Positions 29,824 through 38,700 of a stretch of DNA of 64,000 bases are shown in pieces; position 1 is the stretch's first letter; each line of letters opens with the position of its first letter. The stretch lies in assembly GCF_019904175.1 (NCBI RefSeq), contig NZ_CP061913.1:1922001-1986000 (forward strand). The letters are read 5' to 3'. The position numbers and the translations under genes were made by a program. Source of the DNA: Dactylosporangium vinaceum (GTDB taxonomy: Bacteria; Actinomycetota; Actinomycetes; Mycobacteriales; Micromonosporaceae). The notes beneath the pieces were generated by a model. That model was not told where the DNA came from. It did not search any database and was given only the letters and a program-made list of their open reading frames with translations.

Positions 29824-30663
29824 ATGCTGACGGTGGCTGCGCGCCTGCTCGGCGACGCTGAACGGGGATCGGTCGAACGCCTGCTCGATCGGGACCCGTT
29901 CGGAGGTGCCCAGGTGGCCGAGCGGGTCTCCATGGCCGGGCTCGCGTGGTGGCGGCAGGACGCCCGGATCTTCGGGTACGGCTCCCGGCGCAACCTCGAG
30001 TCCCTGTGCTGGGTCGGCGCCAACCTGATCCCCGTGCACGCCACGACCGCCGCGATCGCCGCCTTCGCCGAGATGGTCGCCGGCGAGCCCCGCGGCTGCT
30101 CGTCGATCGTCGGCTCGGCCGAGGCGGTCCTCGGGCTCTGGTCGCACCTGGCCCCGACCTGGGGCCCGTCCCGCGACGTGCGCCCCAACCAGCCGCTCAT
30201 GGCGATCTCCAACCCGTCGCCCATCGCCCCCGACCCCGGCGTCCGCCTCGTGCGGCCCGACGAGATCGACATGCTCTTCCCGGCCGCCGTCGCCATGTAC
30301 ACCGAGGAGGTCGGCGTCTCCCCGACCGCCGACGGCGGCGAGCGCTCCTACCGCGAGCGGATCGCCGAGCTGATCCGGGCCCGCCGCGCGTACGCCCGCT
30401 TCCACAACGGCCGCGTCATCTTCAAGGCCGAGCTCGCCGTCGTCACCAAGCACACCGCCCAGATCCAGGGCGTCTGGACCGACCCCGAACTGCGCGGGCA
30501 CGGCCTGGCCACGGCCGGCATCGCCGCCGTCGTCCGCGATGCGTTGCGCCGGGTCGCACCATCGGTCAGCCTGTATGTGAACGATTACAATCTGCCCGCC
30601 CGCCGCGTCTACGAGCGCTGCGGATTCCAGCAGGTCGGAACGTTCGCGACAGTGCTGTTTTAA
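29824..30663 (+). CDS. GNAT acetyltransferase with N-terminal DUF4081 domain
   Basis: A 279-residue protein with a helical N-terminal half (LTVAARLLGDAERGSVERLL, SLCWVGANLIPV) and a C-terminal GNAT fold: acetyl-CoA loop GVWTDPELRGHGLATAGI near residue 220, and VNDYNLPARRVYERCGFQQVG at the end. The same two-domain protein follows ispG in mycobacteria (Rv2867c type), so this is a conserved neighbour; its substrate is unknown. ATG 29824 follows GCTGGTGG; an in-frame GTG at 29788 is possible. Confidence 0.9.
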   Translation: MLTVAARLLGDAERGSVERLLDRDPFGGAQVAERVSMAGLAWWRQDARIFGYGSRRNLESLCWVGANLIPVHATTAAIAAFAEMVAGEPRGCSSIVGSAEAVLGLWSHLAPTWGPSRDVRPNQPLMAISNPSPIAPDPGVRLVRPDEIDMLFPAAVAMYTEEVGVSPTADGGERSYRERIAELIRARRAYARFHNGRVIFKAELAVVTKHTAQIQGVWTDPELRGHGLATAGIAAVVRDALRRVAPSVSLYVNDYNLPARRVYERCGFQQVGTFATVLF

Positions 30664-30755
30664 ATTGCCTTTTGTCCCATTTGGTACGGCGAGAGCGTGC
30701 ATGATCGCGATGGGGCCCGCAAAGGCCGGGCTCCGGGTGACTTTGGAGTTGTCGC

Positions 30756-31355
30756 ATGGGCCAGATGATCCGGCAGATCGGGCCGAACACGACTCGCTAC
30801 TACTGGTACCCGGGTGACAAGAAGGAGTGGCTCCGCGCCCTCGTCGCCATCGGGGCGGGCGGGGCCGTGCTCGGTCTCACGTACTTCCTCAGCCGGAACT
30901 GGCTCATCTCCACCACCCTCGGGCTCTCCGTGGCCGCCGGCGTCGCCGGGTTCAACTTCGGCCGCCGCGACCTCGCCGCCGCCGACACCCTCAACGCGCG
31001 GACGCCGCGCCGCGACGTCGCGGGCGCCACGGGCCGGGCCGCCTGGCGCGGGCTCGCGCAGGGCTTCGTGGTCGCCTTCTCGGCGCTGGTGGTCGTGCAC
31101 CTGTCGGCGGACGGCTTCGTCGCGGACTGGCTCCTGCCGCTGGCGCCCGGGATCGCCTTCGGCCTCGCCTGGCAGGCGTCGCTGATCGCCGGGCGGCTGT
31201 CGCACGAGTCGACGAAGGTCACCGAGTTCGTGGGCCCGGACGCGTCTCGCCGGGCCGACGACGACCTGACCCGGCGCCTCGACGCCGACTCGACTGAGAC
31301 CGTCGCGCACCCGGGCCCGCTCGCGGAGGCCACCGAGGACGTCCGCCGGTCGTGA
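30756..31355 (+). CDS. conserved membrane protein, four helices
   Basis: A 199-residue protein with four hydrophobic segments in two pairs (ALVAIGAGGAVLGLTYFLS, WLISTTLGLSVAAGVAGF, GFVVAFSALVVVHLSADGF, WLLPLAPGIAFGLAWQASLIAG), an aromatic N-terminus (TRYYWYPGDKKEW) and a charged C-terminal tail. I do not recognise a named family. It stands alone about 90 bp after the GNAT gene, behind a short AT-richer patch that may hold its promoter. Confidence 0.75.
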   Translation: MGQMIRQIGPNTTRYYWYPGDKKEWLRALVAIGAGGAVLGLTYFLSRNWLISTTLGLSVAAGVAGFNFGRRDLAAADTLNARTPRRDVAGATGRAAWRGLAQGFVVAFSALVVVHLSADGFVADWLLPLAPGIAFGLAWQASLIAGRLSHESTKVTEFVGPDASRRADDDLTRRLDADSTETVAHPGPLAEATEDVRRS

Positions 31356-31362
31356 GCCGGGT

Positions 31363-31541
31363 CGTCGCCGCGTCGTTCGCGGTGGCGGCTGTTGCCAGAC
31401 GCTTGCTGTCCGCGGGGTCGTTGAGGCGGCTGCGGTGGGTCAGCGGAGAGCGATGCCGCGTCGTTCGTGGAGGCGGCTGCGGTGGGGTGGGCAGGGGCGT
31501 CGCCGCGTCGTTCGCGGTGGCGGCTGTTGTCAGACGCTTGC
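31363..31541. repeat. 44-bp direct repeat flanking a short gap
   Basis: A 44-bp sequence beginning CGTCGCCGCGTCGTTCGCGG is at 31363-31406 and again, with one mismatch, at 31498-31541. A partial third copy lies at about 31452. The second copy contains the stop codon and last codons of the XRE gene. Confidence 0.75.
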
Positions 31542-32345
31542 CTGCTCGCGGAGGCCGTTGAGGACGCCGGCGGTGCGTGAGCCCGGGGCGGCGGTGTAGA
31601 ACACGACCCGCTGGCCGCCCTCGTCGGCGTGGAGAACCTGGCACTCCAGCTCGAGCTCGCCGTACACGGGATGCGTCAGGGTCTTCACCGTCGTCCGCCG
31701 CACGCACACGCGGTGCTGGTTCCAGCGGCGGGTGAACTCGGGACTGGCCGCGCGGAGGCGGGCGATCAGCGCGCGGATGCCCTCATCGTCCGGGTAGCGC
31801 ACGGACGCCGCCCGCAGATCCGCCACCGACTCGTCCGCGAACGACTGGAACTCGGCCGGCGCATCCTCGGACAGCGGCATCGGCCCGCAGAACGCGTTCC
31901 AGATCATGTTCGGCTCGGGTGGGGGATCGCCCATCAGCCGCACCGCCATACCGTTCCAGGCGAGCAGGTCGTACTTCGCATCGATCACGAACGCGGGCGT
32001 GTCGTCGAGCCGCTCCAGCAGATGCCTGATCCCGGGCGACACCTCCCGGCTGAGTCCACGGGGCGGCCCCGGCTGCTCCCCGGCGAGCCGGAACAGGTGC
32101 GCCCGCTCGTCCTCGAACAGCCGCAGCGCGCGTCCGAGCGCGGCCAGCACCTGCCGCGACGGGTGCGGCCCCCGCCCCTGCTCCAGCCGCGCGTAGTAGT
32201 CGACCGAGATCCCCGCGAGCCGAGCCACTTCCTCCCGGCGCAGCCCGGGCGTCCGCCGCCGCGTCCCCTCGGGTAGCCCGGCCTCGGACGGCCTGGTCCG
32301 CGCGCGGCGATCCTTCAGAAACTCGGCGAGCAGTACCCGGTTCAT
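31530..32345 (-). CDS. XRE-family regulator with MmyB-like ligand domain
   Basis: A 271-residue regulator. An N-terminal helix-turn-helix (residues about 30-85: TPGLRREEVARLAGISVDYYARLEQGR) is followed by a MmyB/PAS-like domain with FVIDAKYDLLAWNGMA and the ELECQVLHADEGGQRVVFYTA ending. These proteins commonly repress a divergent or adjacent dehydrogenase gene, and a short-chain dehydrogenase is divergent from it here. ATG start. Its last codons fall in a 44-bp direct repeat. Confidence 0.9.
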   Translation of the reverse strand: MNRVLLAEFLKDRRARTRPSEAGLPEGTRRRTPGLRREEVARLAGISVDYYARLEQGRGPHPSRQVLAALGRALRLFEDERAHLFRLAGEQPGPPRGLSREVSPGIRHLLERLDDTPAFVIDAKYDLLAWNGMAVRLMGDPPPEPNMIWNAFCGPMPLSEDAPAEFQSFADESVADLRAASVRYPDDEGIRALIARLRAASPEFTRRWNQHRVCVRRTTVKTLTHPVYGELELECQVLHADEGGQRVVFYTAAPGSRTAGVLNGLREQASV

Positions 32346-32373
32346 CCCCCCATGCTCCGCGATCGCGCGCGTC

Positions 32374-32720
32374 CTATCCAGGGACCACGAGTCCGACGTT
32401 CACCCGCCGCGCTCTCCTCCCACTCGGCGCCGCCCTCCTTCCCTGCCCCTCCCCGCTCCTACTCCGTCCCGGTTGCCTGCCCCGCCTCGCCTGCCCCGCG
32501 CTGCCTCCCTTTTCGCCCTGCGCTGTCTCCTTTTGTGTCCTGCGCTGTCTCGCTTCCTGCCCGGCGTTTGTCGTCCTTTCCGCCCTGCGCTGCCTCGCTT
32601 GCTCGCCCTGCACCGGCTTCTCGCTCGCCCTGCACCGGCTCCTCGCTCGGCCTGCTCTGCGGTCGCTGTCGGCGGCGCGGTCGCGATGGCCTGTCCAGGG
32701 ACTGCCGATCCGATGTTCAA
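32374..32720. promoter_or_regulatory. repeated 26-bp motif in the XRE-SDR intergenic region
   Basis: TCCAGGGAC...CCGA-GTTCA occurs at 32377-32402 and 32695-32720 with 20 of 26 bases equal and the same length. One copy is about 30 bp from the XRE start, the other about 45 bp from the SDR start, so they may be operators for the XRE protein. Between them (32403-32690) is C/T-rich low-complexity sequence, TGCCCTGCGCTG words, with no gene. Confidence 0.45.
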
Positions 32721-32764
32721 GGCGTCTCTCCCGCCGCGCGGTCGCGACGACGACCGTGGAGCCC

Positions 32765-33463
32765 ATGACGACCAAGACCGCCCTCGTCACGGGGGCCAAC
32801 AAGGGCATCGGCCTGGAGATCGCCCGAGAACTGCGCGCCCTCGGCATGCACGTGCTGGTCGGCGCCCGCGACCCGATCCGCGGCAAGGAGGCCGCCGAGT
32901 CGATCGGGGCCGAGCTCCTCCAGCTGGACGTCACCGACCCGGCCTCGATCGCCGCCGCGGCCGCGCAGGTCGAGGTCCTGGACGTCCTGGTGAACAACGC
33001 CGGCGTCCTCCTGGAGCGAGGCGCCCTCCCGACCGCCACGCCGGTCGACCTGCTGCGCGAAACCTACGAGGTGAACGTCTTCGGCGTGGTGGCCGTGACC
33101 AACGCCTTCCTGCCGGCGCTGCGAAGGTCCCCGGCGGCCCGGATCGTGAACATGGGCAGCGGCCTGGGCTCACTGCACTTCGCCTCGGACCCGCAGCACC
33201 CGTACGGCCAGAACCCCCTCCTGGCCTACAACTCCTCGAAATCCGCCCTGACCGCCATAACCCTCTCCTACGCCGCCGAACTCCGCGCGACCCCGATCAA
33301 AGTCAACGTCGCCGACCCGGGCTACTGCGCAACCGACCTCAACTTCCACTCCGGCCCACGAACCCCGTCCCAGGGCGCCACCGCCGCCGTCCGCCTGGCC
33401 ACCCTGCCGGCCGACGGCCCGACCGGCGGCTTCTTCGACGAGGACGGCCCCGTCCCCTGGTAA
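32765..33463 (+). CDS. short-chain dehydrogenase/reductase
   Basis: A 232-residue classical SDR. The cofactor loop is TGANKGIG (T-G-x3-G-x-G) near the N-terminus, LVNNAGV is the NNAG motif, Ser in MGSGLGS and YNSSK are the catalytic residues. An Arg in the GARDP loop suggests NADP preference. The substrate is unknown. ATG 32765 is chosen since GGAG precedes it; a GTG at 32756 is possible. It is divergent from the XRE regulator, which likely controls it. Confidence 0.9.
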   Translation: MTTKTALVTGANKGIGLEIARELRALGMHVLVGARDPIRGKEAAESIGAELLQLDVTDPASIAAAAAQVEVLDVLVNNAGVLLERGALPTATPVDLLRETYEVNVFGVVAVTNAFLPALRRSPAARIVNMGSGLGSLHFASDPQHPYGQNPLLAYNSSKSALTAITLSYAAELRATPIKVNVADPGYCATDLNFHSGPRTPSQGATAAVRLATLPADGPTGGFFDEDGPVPW

Positions 33464-33537
33464 ACCCCACCGCCACCAATCGCAGGCGCATCCGCGCGTG
33501 CTTCTCTCACGCGGGAGGCGTCACGCGCGGGTGCGTT

Positions 33538-33555
33538 GGGTTGGGTTGGGTTGGG
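33538..33555 (+). other. G-quadruplex motif
   Basis: GGGTTGGGTTGGGTTGGG, four G3 runs with TT loops, a textbook intramolecular quadruplex. It lies 75 bp after the SDR gene, at the start of the minisatellite tract. Confidence 0.8.
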
Positions 33556-33561
33556 TCGAGA

Positions 33562-33962
33562 GCATCCGCGTGTGCCGTTCCCGCGTGTGCCGTTCCCGCG
33601 TGTGCTGTTCCCGCGTGTGCTGTTCCCGCGGGTGCCGCGTCCGTGGCGCTCCAGCGCGTGCCGCTCGCGCGGGTGTCGCGTCCGTGCATGCCGCGCCGCT
33701 CCCGTGCGTGCCGCTCCTGCGCGTGCCGCATGCCGCTCCCGCGGGTGTCGCGTCCGTGCGTGCCGCGTCCGTGGCGCTCACGCGGGTGTCGCGTCCGTGC
33801 GTGCCGCGTCCGTGGCGCTCACGCGGGTGTCGCGTCCGTGCGTGCCGCGTCCGTGGCGCTCACGCGGGTGTCGCGTCCGTGCGTGCCGCGTGGCGCTCCC
33901 GCGCGTGCCGCTCCCGCGCGTGCCGCTCCCGCGCGTGCCGCTCCCGCGCGTGCCGCTCCCGC
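33562..33962. repeat. minisatellite tract with 15-bp and 41-bp units
   Basis: 15-bp units (GTGCCGTTCCCGCGT) run from 33562 to about 33636. Three 41-bp units start at 33744, 33785 and 33826, with a partial fourth at 33867, all beginning GGTGTCGCGTCCGTGCGTGC. Further 15-bp units (GCGTGCCGCTCCCGC) fill 33890-33962. No gene is supported. Confidence 0.85.
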
Positions 33963-34032
33963 GTCCGTGCGTGGCGCGTCCATGCGTTCGCGTGGCCGGG
34001 TGTTTGCGTGCCTGGGCGGAGGCGAGGTTTGG

Positions 34033-34902
34033 TCAGAGGTAGCTGCGGGCGTGGTCGAGCCAGGCCACGGCGGCGGGGCTGGGTGGGCCGCCCTGGCGCC
34101 AGGCTAGGCCCAGGCGGCCGCGGAGTTCGGGTTCGATGATTCGGAGTGGGTGGAGGTGTTCGCGGTGGCGGGCTATCGACTCCGGCAGGATCGCTATGCC
34201 CAGGCGGCGGGCGGCGAGCTGTTCGATCACGGTGGGGGAGCCGGCCTCGAAGGCGACCCTCGGTGTGAAGCCCGCCTCCGCGCATGCGGCGTCGAGGACT
34301 GCTCTGATGCCGCCTCCGCGCGGGAGGCACACCAGCGCGCGGTCGCGTAGGTCGGTCAACCGGATCGTCTCGCGCGCGGCCAATTCGTGGCCAATCCAAA
34401 CGGCGGCGTCGATCGCCTCGTCGGTGACCACGTGGAGGTCCAGGCCTTCGGGCTCCTGCGCGTACGCGACGATCGCCGCGTCCAGGCGGCCCTCCCGCAC
34501 GGCGTCGGCCAGCCGCCCGGACGCGTCCTCGACCAGGGTGATCTCGATCCCGGGCCACCGGGCGTGGAAGTCGGCGAGGATCGTGGCCAGGTCGACGGTG
34601 TGGGAGTTGACGGTGCCGACGGCCACACGGCCGCGTTTCAGGCCGGACAGCTCGTCCGCGACCTGGCGCGCTCCTTCGACGGCCGTCAGTGCGGCCCGGG
34701 CGAACGGGAGTACTGCTTCGCCGGCCGCGGTGAGGCGCACCGACCGCGTGGTCCGGTCCAGGAGCGGCAGGCCGAGTTCGCGCTCCAGCTTCCGGATCTG
34801 TGCGCTGACGCCGGGCTGTGCGACCCGCAGCCGCGCGGCCGCGCGTGTGAACCCCTCCTCGTCGGCTACGGCCACGAAGTACTCCAGCTGATGCAGTTCC
34901 AT
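34033..34902 (-). CDS. LysR family transcriptional regulator
   Basis: A 289-residue LysR protein. The N-terminal winged helix (residues 1-60, FVAVADEEGFTRAAARLRVAQPGVSAQIRKLE) is canonical and the effector domain follows with GRVAVGTVNSH and LAARRLGIAILPESI. It is divergent from the SnoaL-like gene with about 70 bp between them, AT-richer than average (GATTATAGGTATCGTCATGCAT), where a LysR site would be expected. The regulated gene is therefore probably the neighbour; the inducer is unknown. Confidence 0.93.
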   Translation of the reverse strand: MELHQLEYFVAVADEEGFTRAAARLRVAQPGVSAQIRKLERELGLPLLDRTTRSVRLTAAGEAVLPFARAALTAVEGARQVADELSGLKRGRVAVGTVNSHTVDLATILADFHARWPGIEITLVEDASGRLADAVREGRLDAAIVAYAQEPEGLDLHVVTDEAIDAAVWIGHELAARETIRLTDLRDRALVCLPRGGGIRAVLDAACAEAGFTPRVAFEAGSPTVIEQLAARRLGIAILPESIARHREHLHPLRIIEPELRGRLGLAWRQGGPPSPAAVAWLDHARSYL

Positions 34903-34972
34903 AACGGCTGATTATAGGTATCGTCATGCATTGGTCTTGGAGTTCTGAATCGGGGCGAGGCACGGTGGACTC

Positions 34973-35317
34973 ATGAGTGCGAAGAATCCGGAAGACCTGT
35001 CCCGGCTGTTCGTCGAGCGTGCCAACGCGGGTGACGCCGCCGGGCTCGCCGCGCTGTACGAGCCCGATGCCGTCCTCGCCTACCCGCCGGGCAGCACCAC
35101 TGTCGGGCGCGCGGCGATCCAGGCGGTGTGCGAGCAGATGCTCAAGCACGTGCCGCACTTCGACGTCGAGGAGGCGCTGCCCACCATCCACCACGGCGAC
35201 CTGGCTCTGACCTCGACCAAGGCGAAGGACGGCACAGGCGGCCGCGTGCAGATCGTCCGCCGCCAGCCCGACGGCACCTGGCTTCGCGTGATCGACCGGC
35301 CCGAGAACGCCGGCTGA
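34973..35317 (+). CDS. SnoaL-like/NTF2-fold protein
   Basis: A 114-residue protein with the NTF2-like pattern of this group: a first helix LFVERANAGDAAGLAALYEPDAVLAYPPG, a second helix region with VGRAAIQAVCEQML, and closing strands VQIVRRQPDGTWLRVIDRP. Members range from cyclases to ligand-binding proteins of unknown role; the WxxxxD ending is of the DUF4440/ketosteroid-isomerase-like type. It is divergent from a LysR regulator and stands alone. Confidence 0.82.
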   Translation: MSAKNPEDLSRLFVERANAGDAAGLAALYEPDAVLAYPPGSTTVGRAAIQAVCEQMLKHVPHFDVEEALPTIHHGDLALTSTKAKDGTGGRVQIVRRQPDGTWLRVIDRPENAG

Positions 35318-35349
35318 CCACCGCCAACCCGGCCTATGAGCGCTGACCG

Positions 35350-35705
35350 GCGCCCGCGGATGCGCACCGCACCCCACCGCGTCCGAGCGGCGTCGGTCTC
35401 CTGCCCGGACTGGTGCAGACAAGCCCACGCAGACGCGCGGGCGCACCGGTCCGAGCGGCCTCATCCATCTGGTGCCGAGACGTTCAGCACGCGCGGACGC
35501 GCACAGCACAGGCCCGGATAGGACGCGGTGCTCGGACAGGGACGGCCAGCGCGCGACCGCGCGTGCTACGCGACCCCGCGGTGTACGCGACCGCGCGAGG
35601 TAGACGATCGCCCCGGGTAGACGGCCGCGCAAGCTACGCGACCGCGCAAGGTAGACGGCCGCGCGGGGTAAACGATCGCGCGGGCTACGCGACCGCGCGG
35701 GCGCG
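35350..35705. repeat. GC-rich repeat gap, ACGCGACCGCGC theme
   Basis: From 35560 to 35703 a roughly 17-18 bp unit close to GCTACGCGACCGCGCGG is repeated about eight times with changes (GGTAGACGGCCGCGC, GGTAAACGATCGCGC). No gene is supported. Confidence 0.65.
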
Positions 35706-35733
35706 AGTGGAGGTGGGCGGGGACATGCTGCTC

Positions 35734-38700
35734 CTACGCTCGGATGCGCGACATCTTGGGGTCGTACAGCGGATCCTGCCGGACCACCGCCGGCACCCAG
35801 CGGTCGAAGACGCCGACCTCCACCGGAGTGCCGGTCGGCACGTCGCCGGGCAGGTAGGCGTACGCGATCGAGGCGCCCACGCGGTAACCGAACCCGCCCG
35901 ACGTCACCCGGCCTGCTGGTACGCCGTTGATCCGGACCGGCTCGCTGCCCAGGCAGACGGTGCCCGGGTCGTCCAGAACCAGGCAGCGCAGCACGCGCGG
36001 AGGCGGGCCGGCGTCGCGTTCGGCCAGCAGGGCGTCGCGGCCCAGGAACGGCTTGCCCCACTGGACGAACGTCGCCAGCCCGGCCGCGATGGGACTCGTG
36101 TCCGTCGTGAGATCGCTGCCCCAGACGCGGTACCCCTTCTCCAGGCGCATTGAATCGATCGCGCGGTAGCCCGCCGGACGCATCCCGTGCGGGCGCCCCG
36201 CCTCCTGCAGGAGGTCCCATAGGGTCAGGACGTACTCGGTCGGGGCGTACAGCTCCCAGCCCAGCTCCCCGACGTACGTCACGCGCTGCGCCAGCACCGG
36301 CACCGGGCCGACGAACAGGTTGACGGCGCGCATGAACTTGAAGTCCGCGGGCGCGAGCGACGTGTCGGTCAGCGGCTGGAGGATGTTGCGCGCGCGGGGG
36401 CCCCAGAGGCAGAGGCAGCCGTACGCGCCGGTGACGTCGTCGACGATCACGTCGAAGTCCTCGGCGAGGGCGTGCTTGCGGATCCAGTCCGCGTCCCTGA
36501 CCCCGCTCGCAGTGCTTGTGACCAGGCGAAAGTGCGATTCGCCGAGCCGGGTGACGGTCAGATCGGCCTCGATCCCGCCGCGGGTGTTCAGCATTTGGGT
36601 GTACGTCAAGCTGCCCGTCGGTCGCGCGACGTCATTGGCGCACAGGCGCTGCAGCAGGTCCAACGCGTCGCGTCCGCGCACGTCGAGCTTGGCGAACGAG
36701 GACTGGTCGAACAGGCCCGCGGCGCGCGCGGTCGCGGCGACCTCACCGGCGATCGCGGGCGACCAGTTGCGCCCGGCCCAGCCCTTCGGGCGCTGCGCCT
36801 CCGGGGTCAGGTCGGCGTTGGTGCCGAACCAGTTGACCCGTTCCCAGCCGGCCTTCTCGCCCAGCGCCGCGTCGAGCTCGCCCAGCCGCGGCCAGACGGC
36901 GGAGCGGCGCAGCGGTCGCGCGGTCGCCCACTCCTGGCCGGGGTAGACGACGTCGTAGTACCGCGAGTACCCGTCCAGCGCGCGGGCGCCCGCCCACCGC
37001 CGGCTCCCCGCATACCGGCCGTACCGCCGCACGTCCATCGTGGACACGTCGTACTCGGGCGTGCCGTCGGCGATCCATTCCGCCATGACCTTGCCGACGC
37101 CCCCGGCCGCGGCCAGCCCGTGCACGCAGAATCCGGCCGCCACCCAGAACCCCGCGACAGGCGTCTCGCCGAGCAGGAACTCGCCGTCGGGCGTGAACGC
37201 CTCCGGGCCGTGCACGACGCGCGCGATGTCCAGGGCGCGCAGCTCGGGGACGCGGTGGCGGGCGTTGGCCCACGACTCCGCGAACTTCGCCATGTCCGGC
37301 TCGAACAGGGTCCGCGCCCGGTCCAGCGGGGCGCCCGCCTCCGGCTGCCAGGGGGAGGGGTCACGCACATACCCGCCGACGAGCAGCCCGGTCTCGTCGG
37401 CGCCGCGGAAGTACACGATGCGGTCCGGATCGCGCACGGTCGGGATGTCCATCGTGGACGCGTCGGACAGCGGCGCGGACACGACGTACTGGTGCTTGAT
37501 CGGCACGATCGGCAGGTCCACGCCGGCGAGCCGGCCCACGTGGCCCGCGGCCGCGCCGGCCGCATTGACCACGACGTCAGCCGCGACCGCGCCCGCGTCG
37601 GTGACGACCCCGCGCACGCGCCCGCCCTCGACCGTGACACCGGTGACCCGCGTGCCCGTGACGATGCGTACCCCGAGCCGCTCGGCGCCGGCCGCGAGCG
37701 CGGTGCCCAGCCGGGCCGGCTCCAGCCACCCGTCGCCCGGGAGCCAGCCCGACAGCCGCACGTCGGCCACGTTGAGCAGCGGCAGCCGATCGACGGTGGC
37801 GGCGGGCCCGAGCAGCTCCATCTCCAGCCCGTACGTCGCCGCCGAGCTGGCCTGCCGCCGCAACTCCTCGACCCGCTCCGAACTGGTCGCCAGCCGCAGC
37901 CCGCCGACCCCCCGCCATCCGGGGTCAAGCCCGGTGAGCTCCCGCAACTCGGCGTAGAGCCCCGACGAATACATGATCATGCGAGTCTGGCTGACCGTTG
38001 ACCGCAACTGCCCGACAAACCCTGCCGAGTGCCACGTCGTTCCCTCGGTCAACTCGTGCTGCTCGATCAACAGAACGTCGGTCCACCCGAGCCGCGCAAG
38101 GTGATAGGCAATCGAGCACCCCGCAACCCCGCCCCCGATCACCACAGCCCGCGCCGAAGCCGGCAACGCGTCACCCACCACATCCCTCGCATCCGCGCGC
38201 ACTGCCGTAGGCCGATCCGCGCCCGCGCCCCCGCGGACTGCCGCAGCACGGTCCGCGTCCGTGCGCACTGCGGCAGGTCGGTCCGCGTCCGCGCGCTCCG
38301 CGTCCGCGCGCTCCGCCGCAGGCAGATCCGCGCCTGCGCGCACTGCCGCAGCATGGTCCGCGTCCGCGCGCGCTGCTGTAGGTCGCTCCGCGGCCGCGCG
38401 CTCCACGTCCACGCCTGCGTCCGCGCGCTCCGCGTCCACGCCTGCGTCCGCGCGCACCGCGGCAGGCTTGTCCGCACCCGCACCCGCGTCCACGCCCGCG
38501 TCCGCGCGCACTGCGGCAGGCTTGTCCGTGTCCACGCCCGCGTCCGCGCGGACGGCGGCGGGACGATCCGCGCCCTCGCCCGCGCGCACCGCCGCGGCAC
38601 GGTCCGCGTCCGCGCGCACCACGGCAGGCGGGTCGGCGTCCGCGTCCGCGTCCGCGTGCGCTGCGGGAGGTCGGTCCGCGTCTGCGCGCGCTGCAGTAGG

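Noticed and set aside
26273..30702. Long minus-strand frames opposite dxr, rseP and ispG
   Set aside because: Shadows; the plus-strand genes carry all catalytic motifs.
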